From: Centroberyx gerrardi
Lineage: Eukaryota > Chordata > Actinopteri > Beryciformes > Berycidae
Direction: 5' to 3'
DNA length: 64,000 nucleotides
Assembly: GCF_048128805.1 (NCBI RefSeq)
Contig: NC_136005.1
Span: forward strand, 9,181,504 to 9,245,503
The notes under the pieces are model-generated. The model was not told the origin of the DNA, did not search any database, and was given only the letters and a program-made list of their open reading frames with translations. The position numbers and the translations under genes were made by a program. Below are positions 11,801 through 22,300 of this stretch, piece after piece; the first letter of the stretch is position 1; each line of letters starts with the position of its first letter.

Positions 11801-14800
11801 TGAGCAAGTGTCCACATACTTTTGGCCATGTACTGTATATGGTATACCCAGTTTAAAGTCGAGATGAAACGGCATTTCGAGAGTATCTAACTTCCGTATC
11901 GTGACGTATTTCCGAGTGAAACAGGAAAGACAGGCGGGACATAACGTTGGGAGGAATTTGATTTGAACGTTGAAAAGTGGGTGTGCTGTTGCTAGCTAGC
12001 TAACTAATGAATCTTAGCCTCTTAGCTCTGTGCGCTAAAAGTTGAAGATTGATTGATGGGTGGATGTCATGATATTATTGGTTGAAATTAGTTACGGGCA
12101 TGCTTACGTAAGCACACGGCATATTTTGTTTTACAGGAAGAAAACATGATTGAATTTTGATATAAGAATACAATGAAATTGATTTTTGGTATTTTTTTTG
12201 GCATATATTGTTAAATAGGTGCACAGTATGACCGGGGATGTGATCTAAAAGGGTTAAAAAGGCATTTTTCATTTCATCTCGTCTTTAAGGTCACTGGACA
12301 ATGTTGCTCCATATTATGGAAAATGTGCATGGTGCATGTGAGCTGATTTGTAAATGGATACATTATCAATATTCAGTGATATTTAAGTAGGTTGCCGCAA
12401 ATTTATTAGAAACACTTTTATCCAGCTTTCAGAAATCTCTAATCATTACATTGTTATCACTCAATTCTGCAGCTCTACAACTCATTCCCTCTGCTGATGA
12501 GATGTTTGCCGGGGCCACACCAGACTATCCAGCACATCTGGAATGACGTGAAGGACTTGATAAGAGCAGAGCTTAAAGAGCACAAAGACAACTGGGATCC
12601 CGCAGAGCCGAGAGACTACATCGACTGCTACCTGGCGGAGATTCAGACGGTGACTAGCAATAGAAAGCTTCAATTACACTATCTGAATGTAAAATTAAAC
12701 TTTATATACAGCATAAGTAAAAAGTAAATTCGGAAAGCTTGTGATACATTGCTTAAGATGATATGAAAAAAACAAAACATTTTTGCAATATGTTTCTTGT
12801 TTTCACATACATAGTAGACCTATCCATTGCTAAGGTATCAAACTGACATAGCTTTTACATTTGGCATCATTCCCAGTAGGTGGTGGTGATAGTCCAAAGC
12901 TCAAATGTGCAATTTTGCACTCTTATCACTATCAGCATACTTAAAGGATAAGGCTGGTGTTTTTTAATGCATTGCTTACCGTCAACAAATCCTATGAAAA
13001 TAACAAAATCAACAATGCGTTTGCTCTACTCCCGTTACTTTCTGACTTCCCACGTACCATTTTTAGCCGTCAACCCGGATGTCATTGGCTCCAATTGTAA
13101 GCTAAAAACCTTGAAATACAGCTCACAAAGACAGTTTCAATTTTAAAAATCGCTAACTGTTACCGCGAAGTCAGGCTGTTGTAGTTATTACCAAATCAAA
13201 TGGGAACAAATTCTTCATTACGCCGGGGATTATTTTCGGTGCTACGGAACTACTTTCCTGAGATCGCAAACGTCTTTACAGCCGGCTTATTAAGTTGTTT
13301 GAGGAAAAAGTCGGCTGGCCCGGTGCAGCGCGATGATGAAATATGTTGCCCAGAGCAACGGCATGGCTCTTTGACGTGTTTTTAACCATTTTTTTAATAC
13401 AATGGAGTTCTATGGCTGCTGGGACATGGCTTCATTGGGCACCGGCTACATGGACGAGACTTGTTGGCAAAACAAAATCATTGCTGATTTTGTTATTTTC
13501 ATAGGATTTGTTGACGGTAAGCAATGCATTAAAAAACACCAGCCTTATCCTTTAATATTTAACTTTAGTCCACTAAAGCAAAATATTAAAAGGTTTAAAA
13601 AGCTTTCCAGTAAGGATTAAAAGGTTTTTAACACTGACTTGAAAGTAAATTCAATCAACAAGGCTATCATGACCTTGGCTTGAAAATAGTTTTGGATTAA
13701 TGCCAACATGTAAGTGTTCTGACTTTTTTTTTTTTTTTTTTACAGTTCATTCTAATGCATTTGGATATATTTTCAGAGTAAAGGGGATGCTCAGACTACT
13801 TTTGATGAGGTTAACCTGGTGATTTGTGCCTTGAATCTGTTTGTGGCCGGCTCTGAGACCACATCCACCACCCTTCGCTGGGCCTTCCTCTACATGGCAA
13901 AGTACCCAGAGATTCAGGGTAGGATCACTGAACAGGCCACATAAGCTCTTTGGTCTGACTCAATGGTGTGCACAGGTGTTGACCAAACAGCAAAATTGGC
14001 AGCATTAATTAACTGTGTAGTGTGTAAAATCAACATTAAGCCAGTGTTTATGCAAGTCCAAACCCATCTAACACCCATTTTACATTTTTAGATATTTCTG
14101 AAAAGCCATTCCATAGCCATATCTGCTCTATGAGTGGACAAACAACTCTCCAATCAACACTTGTCAACACTAAATAAAATTGCCATTGAAAAAAATCAAC
14201 ACTTTTTAAGACTGGAAAATGTGCTGGCCAGATGTCCTGAAACACTCCAGCCTTGTATAGTAATTGTCATTTTCTGTTCCCATTTTCTCCTGCCTGCTCC
14301 AGAGAGTTTGTGCAAGCCACTCACAAGTATTTCAAGGAAAATCTCTTCTCTCCAGTTTTTTTGTTTTGTTTAAAGTTTAATTATGTTTGGACTACTGAAC
14401 TATTTAGTACTGGGAATAGGTTGAAAAGCAAACTTAGATCATGTAATTCTTTTTACTCCATGCTGACTTATATGGTACATCAGTGGTAGCATGGCCATAT
14501 GCCGCAAGAACTCACTCTGTGCAACAAAAATATAACTGTTAAAAAAAAAGAAGGATTTTCTAAACTGGTTGATTGCTGCAGATCAACGGGGAGACAAATC
14601 TACTTGGCTACTTGGTACTAGCAGAAATCCAACATGGCACTGTCCATGCAGTCCTAGAAAGTTGCTCTATAAATTGTTATGATGTAGCCAGAAAGCCTCT
14701 TGGTGAAATAAGCCCTTCTTATCTGTTCCTCTCCTGCTCCATAGAAAAGGTCCAGGCTGAGATAGACAGAGTGATTGGACAATCCAGACAGCCATCCATG

Positions 14801-17285
14801 GCGGACCGTACCAACCTGCCCTATACTGATGCTGTCATCCATGAGGTCCAGAGGATGGGCAACATAGTTCCTCTCAGCCTGCCTCATGCCACCAGCAGGG
14901 ACATCCAGCTGGGAGGATACACAGTCCCAAAGGTAATTTCTCAATGTGACTTACTTAGCACTGTAAAATATATAATGATGTTCAATTAAGGAGTTTTCAC
15001 GTCATGTACCATATTGCTTTTTAATGAGTTTTGATTGCAATCCAATCCTCAGGGTGTTACAATAATTCCAAATTTGACCTCGGGGCTGTTCGACAAGAGC
15101 GAGTGGGAGACGCCCTTCACCTTTAACCCAGGACACTTTCTAAATGAGGAGAACAAGTTTGTGAAGCGAGCCGCATTCCTCCCTTTCTCTGCTGGTAAGG
15201 AGCAACACAGTGATTCACTCATTCATTCACCTGCTGAAACACCCTGGACAGGTTGCCAGTCCATCACAGAGTGAACACAGATAGACAGTCACACTCACAC
15301 CTATGGGCAATTCAGAGTCTCCAATCTGGACTGTTGGAGGAAACCGGAGCACCCAGAGGAAACCCATATGATCAAAGGGAGAACATGCAAACTCCACACA
15401 GAAAGGACCGGGGCCAGGAAGTCAGATTTGCAGAGCTTCAAGTTAGGATTAAAGTAATAGTGATGCCACTAATTCACTATCTCCTTTTTTACCACAACCG
15501 TTGGCATAACAACCAGCTCCTCTTCCTCTAAAGCCCTTTTTAGAAAAACCGACTATGATCCCTCTCCTCTTAATAATTACAAACCTATTTCTAAGCTTCC
15601 TTTCATCTACAGAATACTGGAGAAAATAGTAGCTGAGCAACTTTTTTGATAAATTTCAATCTGGTTTCCATCAAAAACGCAGTACTGAGACTGCCCTGCT
15701 TAGACTTACTAATGACATCCTTATGTGTGCTGATAACGGTGATTACTCCAACTTAGTGCTTCTCAACTTAATCGCTGTTTTCAACACCATTGATCATGCC
15801 ATCTTCATTGATAGGCTTAGCAAATAGGTTGGTATTTCAGCCACTGCTCTGAATGGTTCTCCTCCTACCTGTCTAACAGATATTTCATGGTTTCCATTAG
15901 CACTTCCATGTCCTCATCTGCTCCTCTACTGTGTGGGGTTCCCCAGGGTTCTATCCTTGGACCTATTCTGTTCTCACTATATCTCACTATGCTTCCTTTG
16001 GGTCAGATAGTCAAGTTCAATAGTTTTGGTTGTATCTCAAATCAAATATTATGCTGATGATACTAAACTGTACTTATCTGTTAAGACCAATAATTTGGGT
16101 AATCTAATCACCCTCCATGACTGTTTGGGTGCTATTAAGGACTGGATGTCAGACAAACCTGAGGTCCTTGTTATCAGCCCTGATCGTTTGGCTAGCGAAC
16201 ATCATCAACATCATATTAGCCTTCTAGCTCCTACCATTAAGGCCTCCGCTAAATATCTGGGCGTTGTGTTTGACCAGCACAAATTAATTTGAGCAACATA
16301 TCAACAAGCTGGTTCAATCCCGTTTTCTCCAACTAAGATATATTGTAAAAATTAGATCAGTGCTATCTGTCAAAGATCTGGAACGCCTAATTCATGTTTT
16401 CATTTTCTCACATTTAAATTACTGCAATGCCCTATTCTCTTGCCTTAGCCAGGCAGCCTTGGCTCGGCTACAACTGGTCCAGAATGCGGCAGCCAGGTTA
16501 TTAAATAGGACTAACCATATGGCCCATATAACTCCAATTCTCGCCTCACTGCAGTGGCTGCCCGTCAAGTAAATTTAATTCTAGGATTTTTTTTAGGGTG
16601 CCCCTGTGGCTCAACTGGTAGAGTGCATATCAGTAAGTGACAGTTCTAATCGCACCAGCACATGTTTAAATCTGGCCTGTGCCCTTTGCTGCATGTCATC
16701 TGTCTTTCTTGTCAATCTGTACTGCTTCACTGTCAAAACACCAAAAAACAATTATTTTAATCACTTACAAGGCCTTGAATGGCCTGCCCCCTTATATTTG
16801 TGAACTGCTGACTCTGTATAGGCCTGCAAGGTCATTTAGGTCTTCTAATCAAAGCCTACTAGTCATCCCCCAGGGAGCTGTTTTGTTACCATGTGTCCTT
16901 TTGTCTTTCATGTCTTGTCTTTCTTTTTATTCTCTCTTTGTGAAGTGCTTTGAAAAAAAAAAAATCGCTATATAATTAACTTTTACTTACTTTGGAGATC
17001 ATAGTTGTCATTGATCCATGTGATTGCTTAGTAGAAATCACCCATTGTCAAATAAACATTCAGTTTTTGTCTTCCATAATTTGAGGATGTTTTTCTGTCC
17101 CAGGTAAACGAGTGTGTCTCGGGGAGAACCTGGCCAGGATGGAGCTTTTCCTCTTCTTCACCTCCTTCATGCAGCGGTTCACCTTCTCCATGCCTGCTGG
17201 TGTGAAGCCTTCACTTGACTACCGCTTTGGGATCACTCTGGCACCGGCTCACTATGAAATCTGTGCTATCCTGCGTCAGGAGTAA
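8842..17285 (+). CDS. cytochrome P450 family 2 (CYP2J-like), U1, intact
   Basis: Nine exons: 8842-9048, 9305-9467, 11143-11292, 11372-11532, 12473-12649, 13777-13918, 14745-14932, 15053-15194, 17104-17285; 503 aa. All introns are GT-AG and exon sizes are those of vertebrate CYP2 genes. The start (AAAATGG context) gives a membrane anchor at residues about 17-34 and the hinge [13 protein letters not shown]. Further landmarks: WKQQRR (C helix), AGSETT 310-315 with the oxygen-activating Thr314, EVQR 367-370, FNPGHF 420-425, and heme loop FSAGKRVCLG 441-450 with ligand Cys448. The protein should be an ER haem monooxygenase fed by P450 reductase. The closest family I recall is CYP2J2 (shared [13 protein letters not shown] and VQRMGNI); teleost members are named CYP2N, 2P, 2V or 2AD. 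Substrate unknown; the CYP2J relatives epoxidise and hydroxylate fatty acids. Residue 306 is Asn. Confidence 0.97.
9696..10141. repeat. degenerate tandem duplication and (CTGA)6, U1 intron 2
   Basis: A roughly 160-bp sequence beginning TTATCGGTTAAA occurs twice in tandem (from 9696 and from 9859), each with TACCACAGGT and TAACGTTA. A (CTGA)6 microsatellite follows at 10118-10141. It may be an old transposon; I do not recognise the family. Confidence 0.65.
11547..11835 (+). mobile_element. internally deleted Tc1-like transposon, U1 intron 4
   Basis: Ends ATGGCAAAAAGTATAC and (minus strand) ATGGCCAAAAGTATGTGG are Tc1-type inverted repeats with TA at both borders. Inside, a short frame joins a transposase-like start ([12 protein letters not shown]) to its usual C-terminus ([17 protein letters not shown]). 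The catalytic middle is missing. Confidence 0.85.
11853..12288. mobile_element. TTAA-target MITE, U1 intron 4
   Basis: Flanked by TTAA on each side, with inverted ends AGTCGAGATGAAA and AGACGAGATGAAA. Present only in U1 and U3; U2, U4 and U5 carry the empty site CAGCTTAAGGTC. A TTAA target fits piggyBac- or Kolobok-type elements. Confidence 0.85.
12941..13555. mobile_element. TTAA-flanked MITE with long TIRs, U1 intron 5
   Basis: Near-perfect inverted repeats of over 60 bp start AGGATAAGGCTGGTGTTTTT and are flanked by TTAA. No transposase. Occurs at the same place in U1-U5, so it predates the amplification. Confidence 0.85.
15211..16990 (+). mobile_element. dead LINE block (L2-like tail, then truncated LINE), U1 intron 8
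   Basis: First an L2-like tail (15211-15418, with TGTTGGAGGAAACCGGAGCA). Then comes a 5'-truncated LINE with reverse transcriptase blocks [16 protein letters not shown] and [10 protein letters not shown], and the C-terminal LDYCNAL-like and [11 protein letters not shown] blocks. It ends in a TTTACTTACTT tail. Several in-frame stops make it inactive. The clade is L2/CR1/Rex1-like. A SINE interrupts its C-terminal part. Confidence 0.85.
16596..16750 (+). mobile_element. tRNA-derived SINE nested in the LINE, U1
   Basis: A-box-like TGGCTCAACTGGTAGAG, a decayed B box (AGTTCTAATCG), then the typical fish SINE body CCCTTTGCTGCATGTCATC. It splits the LINE coding region between the QWLPVK block and the [13 protein letters not shown] block. 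Confidence 0.85.
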
Positions 17286-17697
17286 CTCTCTCCAATGGAA
17301 AAGCCCTTCAAAAACCAACAACTATCTTTTTTTTTTGTAGTCAGCAATCTGCCGATATTGCCCTTTCATTAAAGGTCAGATGTCAGCCAGTCATGTGATC
17401 AACTGCCAATCAATTTTCTTTGAACATTTGATTTATTCATTTAGTTGCTCAATAATGACTTTTGTATAGTATTTCTTCATTTAAATGTAGTAGGCTAAGG
17501 TATCCCAGAGATTCCCTACCATTTAATTGGTGTTGTGGGTCACCCTGCCCCTTCTGCCAGCACAGAAATATCAACAAAGGACTTGAAGGATGACACCAAT
17601 TTCTGTAGTCAAGTGCAAGGAGTGAAAGACTTATTTTAAGACAATGTGATTCTTATGTGGGCTTTCTTATTGGCAAGTCTTACATACCTCATTTTTT

Positions 17698-17703
17698 AAT
17701 AAA
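17698..17703 (+). terminator. candidate poly(A) signal, U1
   Basis: AATAAA 413 bp after the stop codon, inside the segment shared with the repeat at 5394-5746. An earlier ATTAAA at 17368-17373 is an alternative. Confidence 0.45.
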
Positions 17704-17735
17704 ATCTCAAGTTTTGCATCTGTTTTTGCTTGTTA

Positions 17736-19153
17736 CAGTTTTTCACAATTGTTTACACACTAAAACTGGAACTTCGGACACAATCACTAAAACCTGAAAC
17801 TCATGTATCAAATCCCTAAACCAAGTCTGCAAACCTACAAGCACATTTTCAGCTTTTCACTCAGTTTGCAATTCTCTATCACACTTTTTGCAAAACACTA
17901 CACACAGTAATGTGTAGTTTTCTCTCATTCTCTACATTAGGCACAACATTGAAAAACTAAAATCACATGTGTTCATTTGGAAGCACTGCCATCCCAAATG
18001 CCTAAATTCATTTACCAATTGGCAACATCCACTCATCACACATATAAACACTAATATCTGAATTGTTCATTCAGAAATCAGAACTTTAGCTCTATAAAAA
18101 AGGCCACAGGTGAGCTCTCTTGTTTTTGAGAACAATGTTGCAGTGAGAGCTAGAGGAAGAGGAGTGACAGTAAGAGGAGGAAGAGGAGGACGAGGACAAA
18201 GAAGAGCAAGGAGAACAGTTATCTCAGATGAGATCCGGGTCACTTTGGTTCACCATGTGGTCCACATGGGTTGAGCATGAGGGAGGCTGGGCAGAGAGTC
18301 CAGTCCAACCTGAGCTTCACTGCTGCTTCCATCATCCAGATATTTAGAAATGAGAACAGGCAAGTAGCCTAATCTCTACACCATGCTACTGTTCTTTATA
18401 CTGTAGTATACTGTAGTAGTAGCAGTAGTAGTAGTAGTAGTCCTACACATCAGTAGGCCTGTGCTACTCAGTGATGGTTGGCCAATGTTACAGTAATGTG
18501 TCATTTCATATTGAAAAATAGAATTATTCTTGTACCCTAACCAATCACATCATGTTTTTAGACCTTCTGCAGAACTGATCAGACGACAAGCCTTGGCTTG
18601 TGATGTAGACGAGGTGCTGTCCGACCCAAACAGGAGGCAGGATGCAGCCTCATTTGTTTTTCAGTCTTTTTTCAAATTTTTTTTTTTTTTTTTACAGAAA
18701 AGCTTTTTTTTTGTTTTTATCCTACTGCACTTCACATATCCAACACCTTCAAGTGTTGAAATAAAGTATTTGTGATTGAAATAAAGTATTTGTGTGTTAC
18801 TACAGTATATTACTGTATACTGTAACAGTCTTTTACAACAGGCTACTGTGCATGAGTGTACCTCTGAACTTGCAAAAGGCATAAGCCTACTGATGAGATA
18901 TTCATAGTAGTGTTTTCTGTTGAGCACATCAGTGTGTAGTCGGTTGTTAGAAAGATGTATTAATTTGATGGCTGTGTGTGTCATTTTATTGCACAATAAC
19001 ATTTTGAAAAGAGATAAAATGGTTTTGAATGAAGTGTTTCATTTAGCCAGTGATTTGTGGAGTTTTGCATTTTGTGCTACTGGTTTTGTGTTTTGAGTTT
19101 GAGAAAATGAGCCCTAGTTTCAGAAAATGTGTGTAAGCAATTGTGAAAAACTG
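17736..19153 (+). mobile_element. non-autonomous Tc1/IS630-like element between U1 and U2
   Basis: Inverted ends CAGTTTTTCACAATTG (about 25 bp with one or two mismatches) bordered by TA. Transposase relics read from the left: an Arg/Gly-rich N-terminus followed by RRARRTVISDEIRVTLV, and near the right ALACDVDEVLSDPNRRQDA. The catalytic core is missing. The element fills nearly all of the space between the two genes. Confidence 0.8.
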
Positions 19154-19222
19154 TAAGTTAGCTATCATAGTTGCATTATAACAGGGCAACTGATTAACAA
19201 TGTTTGATTGGCACAAACAAAG

Positions 19223-19234
19223 AGGTCAAAGTCA
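19223..19234 (+). promoter_or_regulatory. HNF4-like DR1 motif, U2 promoter
   Basis: AGGTCAAAGTCA, 141 bp before the start codon and only 69 bp beyond the end of the upstream transposon. TGTTTGATTGGCACAAACA, a palindrome-like FOX-type motif, is adjacent. Confidence 0.4.
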
Positions 19235-19374
19235 AGGAAAAGTAGCATTTGATTGGCAGATACCCATAGGCCTTTGTGGTGTGCCAAAGAGCAACAACAT
19301 CAGATTTACCTTTGTCACACAGCAGGAAGGAAAAACAGTTTTCATCCAAAAGGGCCGAAGCCATTGTTTGCAAA

Positions 19375-22300
19375 ATGGATTCAGTCTCTTCTGTATTTGG
19401 ATCCTCTGTTCATTGGGTGGATGCTCAGAGTCTGCTCCTCTTCACTGTGGTCTTCTTCCTCATAGCAGATTATATCAAGAACCGCCGGCCAAGCAGCTTC
19501 CCTCCTGGACCCTGGGCGTTACCCTTTGTGGGGAACATATTTACTGTGGACTTTAACAGGACCCATGAGAATCTGACTCAGGTATGAACAGAGGTTACAT
19601 GTCAAATGTTACAATTGTGTCACCATTGTTAATTGATAGGGTACATATTTTTGTCATTAAACTATCCGATTCTTATTACACGTGTTAACCAAGATCTTCA
19701 GCTGCATGTTTTTTATTCCATCTCTTCATACTCTTTTTCCTGGCTGTACCCCATCTAGGCCTGTAGCTACCTTTACCATCAAACATCTTCAATATGTGGG
19801 AGCTATACTATTCCTCCTCTCTCACACCTCTTTACAGTTAGCAGAGAGATATGGAGATGTGTACAGCCTGAGAATGGGTCAGACGTGGATGGTGGTGTTG
19901 AATGGGTTCCAGATCCTGAAAGAGGCTCTGGTGGTCCAGGGAGACAGCCTGGCAGACCGCCCAATACTTCCTCTCCAGGAAGAGATATCACTCAGTCTAG
20001 GTGAGAGGACTTGTCATGCTGTAGGAAATGTCCTCCCATGTGGGTAATATTAATGTAAGGAAAATGTGTCTTTACACACAGTGGTACTGATTGTGAAGAA
20101 TTATTAATTGTTGTTGGGTGATAAGATAAATATTCCTACAATATCAAACAAGCACAGATCCTGTACAGACCCACGGCACGTGTTCAATTTAATTCAATGC
20201 ACTGAAGTATTACAACACGGTTATCGGTTAAATAATTCCACTAACGTCACTTAGATACCACAGGTGATAACGTTTCGTAACGTTAAAGTTTATAGGGCAA
20301 CGGAAGACGTGGATGTAGGTAAATTAATGGCAGAGAGTGGGGCTCGGTGTGTGTGGGAGCAATGCTCGGCTAGCGCAACACATTTATCGGTTAAATTACT
20401 TATTCCACCAGCGTCACATACCACAGGTAATAACGTTACCTATCGTTATGGTGGGCAGGACAGCAGAAGATGTGGATATCTGTAAATTGACGGCGAAGAG
20501 TGTGGCTCTGTGTGAGATCCAATATGGCATTATCAGTGTATGGGAGTCAATGTGGCATTTAGCCCATAGGCAAGAGGCCATCTCTTAGTCAAAGATGCCC
20601 TCTAGAGGCCATCTCACAAAGCAACATCTCACTAAGCGTTACCTGACTGACTGACTGACTGACTGACTGACCTGAATTTTCCTCGTGATGCCCTCGGCTG
20701 GAAAAAATCAGTCTCATGAAGTTAACTTGGAATATCAACTAATAATTGAATAATTATTATTGAAATTTCAATATTAATAGTTCATCTAAAATGCACACAG
20801 AGGCTAATCTTGTGTATCGACAGTTCTCCATTGATGCAGCATTGATAAATGAATATACTGTATATTACATTGCTCTGTGTCCCAGTCAATGTGACAGTTG
20901 ACACAATGTGCGGTTGTTTTCACTTTCAAGAAGGTTAAAAACTTGCCCTTGCTAATGGAAATTTTTCTGACTTGGCACCAGAGCATGTGAGCGGAGCGGT
21001 GAGAATTTCCACTCCTCGCTGATGGAGCGGTCAGTTCTCTCCGCTCCTCCGCTCCGCTCCGCTCCATACCGCTCCGCGCTCAACACAGATTTCATCCCGC
21101 TCTGCTCCAATCGCTCACCGCTCCGCTCCAAAAAAGAAAAAAAAATCCTGTCACCGCTCCACCCAAAATCCTCCCGCTCCCGCTCCCCGCTCCCCGCTCC
21201 GCTCCGCTCACATGCTCTGCTTGGCACTTGGAAGTGTGGAGAATAGACAACAATTCTTTAACCTTTGGGAAATATCTGTATTTATGTGTTGTGTGCACAC
21301 ATCCTTGTCTTCCTATTTTCATTTGAACCTGTTGTTTAAGATATATCTATGTCATCTTTAAGATAAGCACACTTGTTTTCAGATAGTTTTCAATCGTGCT
21401 TTAAAGCTTATAGATGAATGCTTACATTAGTCATGTACACTGAATATACTAAATACTAGGGACATCTTCCTGATATTTAGTTGCAGCCCCTTTTGCACAA
21501 TTCACATCTCAGTTGTCTCAGAGCTTAAAAATCCTTCTCTAACTCGTCTACCTCTCTTTATCTATATCTCCTCCTTTGTGATTGGTATAGATTTAATAAG
21601 AGAAATCAATAAGGGGCAATGGCTTTCACCTGGATTCACCTCATCAGTATAGAGCATGAAAAGAGCCCTAATATCACTAATATTGTCCCTAATATTTTGT
21701 ACATTTGGTGTATAGCCACAACAGATATGGATAGATTTAATAATCTAGTAATAGATTGGGATTATGAAAATTTGTCCAATGAATTTAATTCCTATTAGGA
21801 TTAGGATTAGGTTGTCAGGTTCTTTTTCTACTGTTGACAAGTTTGTTCATCCCCTGAATATTTCCCCTCAGGTGTAGTTTTCACTAACGGCCATATGTGG
21901 AAGCAGCAGAGGCGTTTTGCACTTTCTACCCTCAAATACTTCGGAGTTGGCAAGAAGTCCCTGGAACCTGCCATCTTGGATGAATTCACATATTGTGCCA
22001 AAGACATTGCTGACCATAAAGGTAAATAGCGAATGCATAGTGAGACATTTGGAATGAATAGATACATCATTTACATATAATTGTCTGTTTAACTGTGCAG
22101 GTAAGCCCTTTAATCCACACTTAATCATCAACAATGCTGTCTCCAACATCATCTGCTCCCTGGTTTTTGGTCATCGCTTTGAGTACGCGGATGAGAGGTT
22201 CAGGAAACTGATAAGGAAGTTTGACACTGCTCTCCAGATTGAAGGCTCCATTTGGGCACAGGTAAGTAATATATACACTATGGCAAAAAGTATACGGACA

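Noticed and set aside
13200-13620. Two open frames of 61 and 72 codons in intron 5 of all units
   Set aside because: They lie in a TTAA-flanked MITE, resemble no protein I know, and persist only because the units are young copies.
14281-14390. Extra exon in intron 6 (acceptor-like CTGCTCCAG followed by [11 protein letters not shown])
   Set aside because: Adding it would break the standard CYP2 join of exons 6 and 7, and it matches no P450 segment.
14654-14944. 96-codon minus-strand frame in each unit
   Set aside because: Antisense of exon 7 and the end of intron 6.
14573-14989. 138-codon frame around exon 7, repeated in each unit
   Set aside because: Only the part from 14745 to 14932 is a P450 exon; the rest is intron that happens to be open. 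Its conservation comes from recent duplication.
16606-16680. tRNA gene (TGGCTCAACTGGTAGAG)
   Set aside because: No acceptor stem and a decayed B box; it is the head of a SINE.
18661-19002. 105-113 codon minus-strand frame between the genes
   Set aside because: Lies in the Tc1/IS630-like element opposite its transposase relics; no similarity to a known protein.
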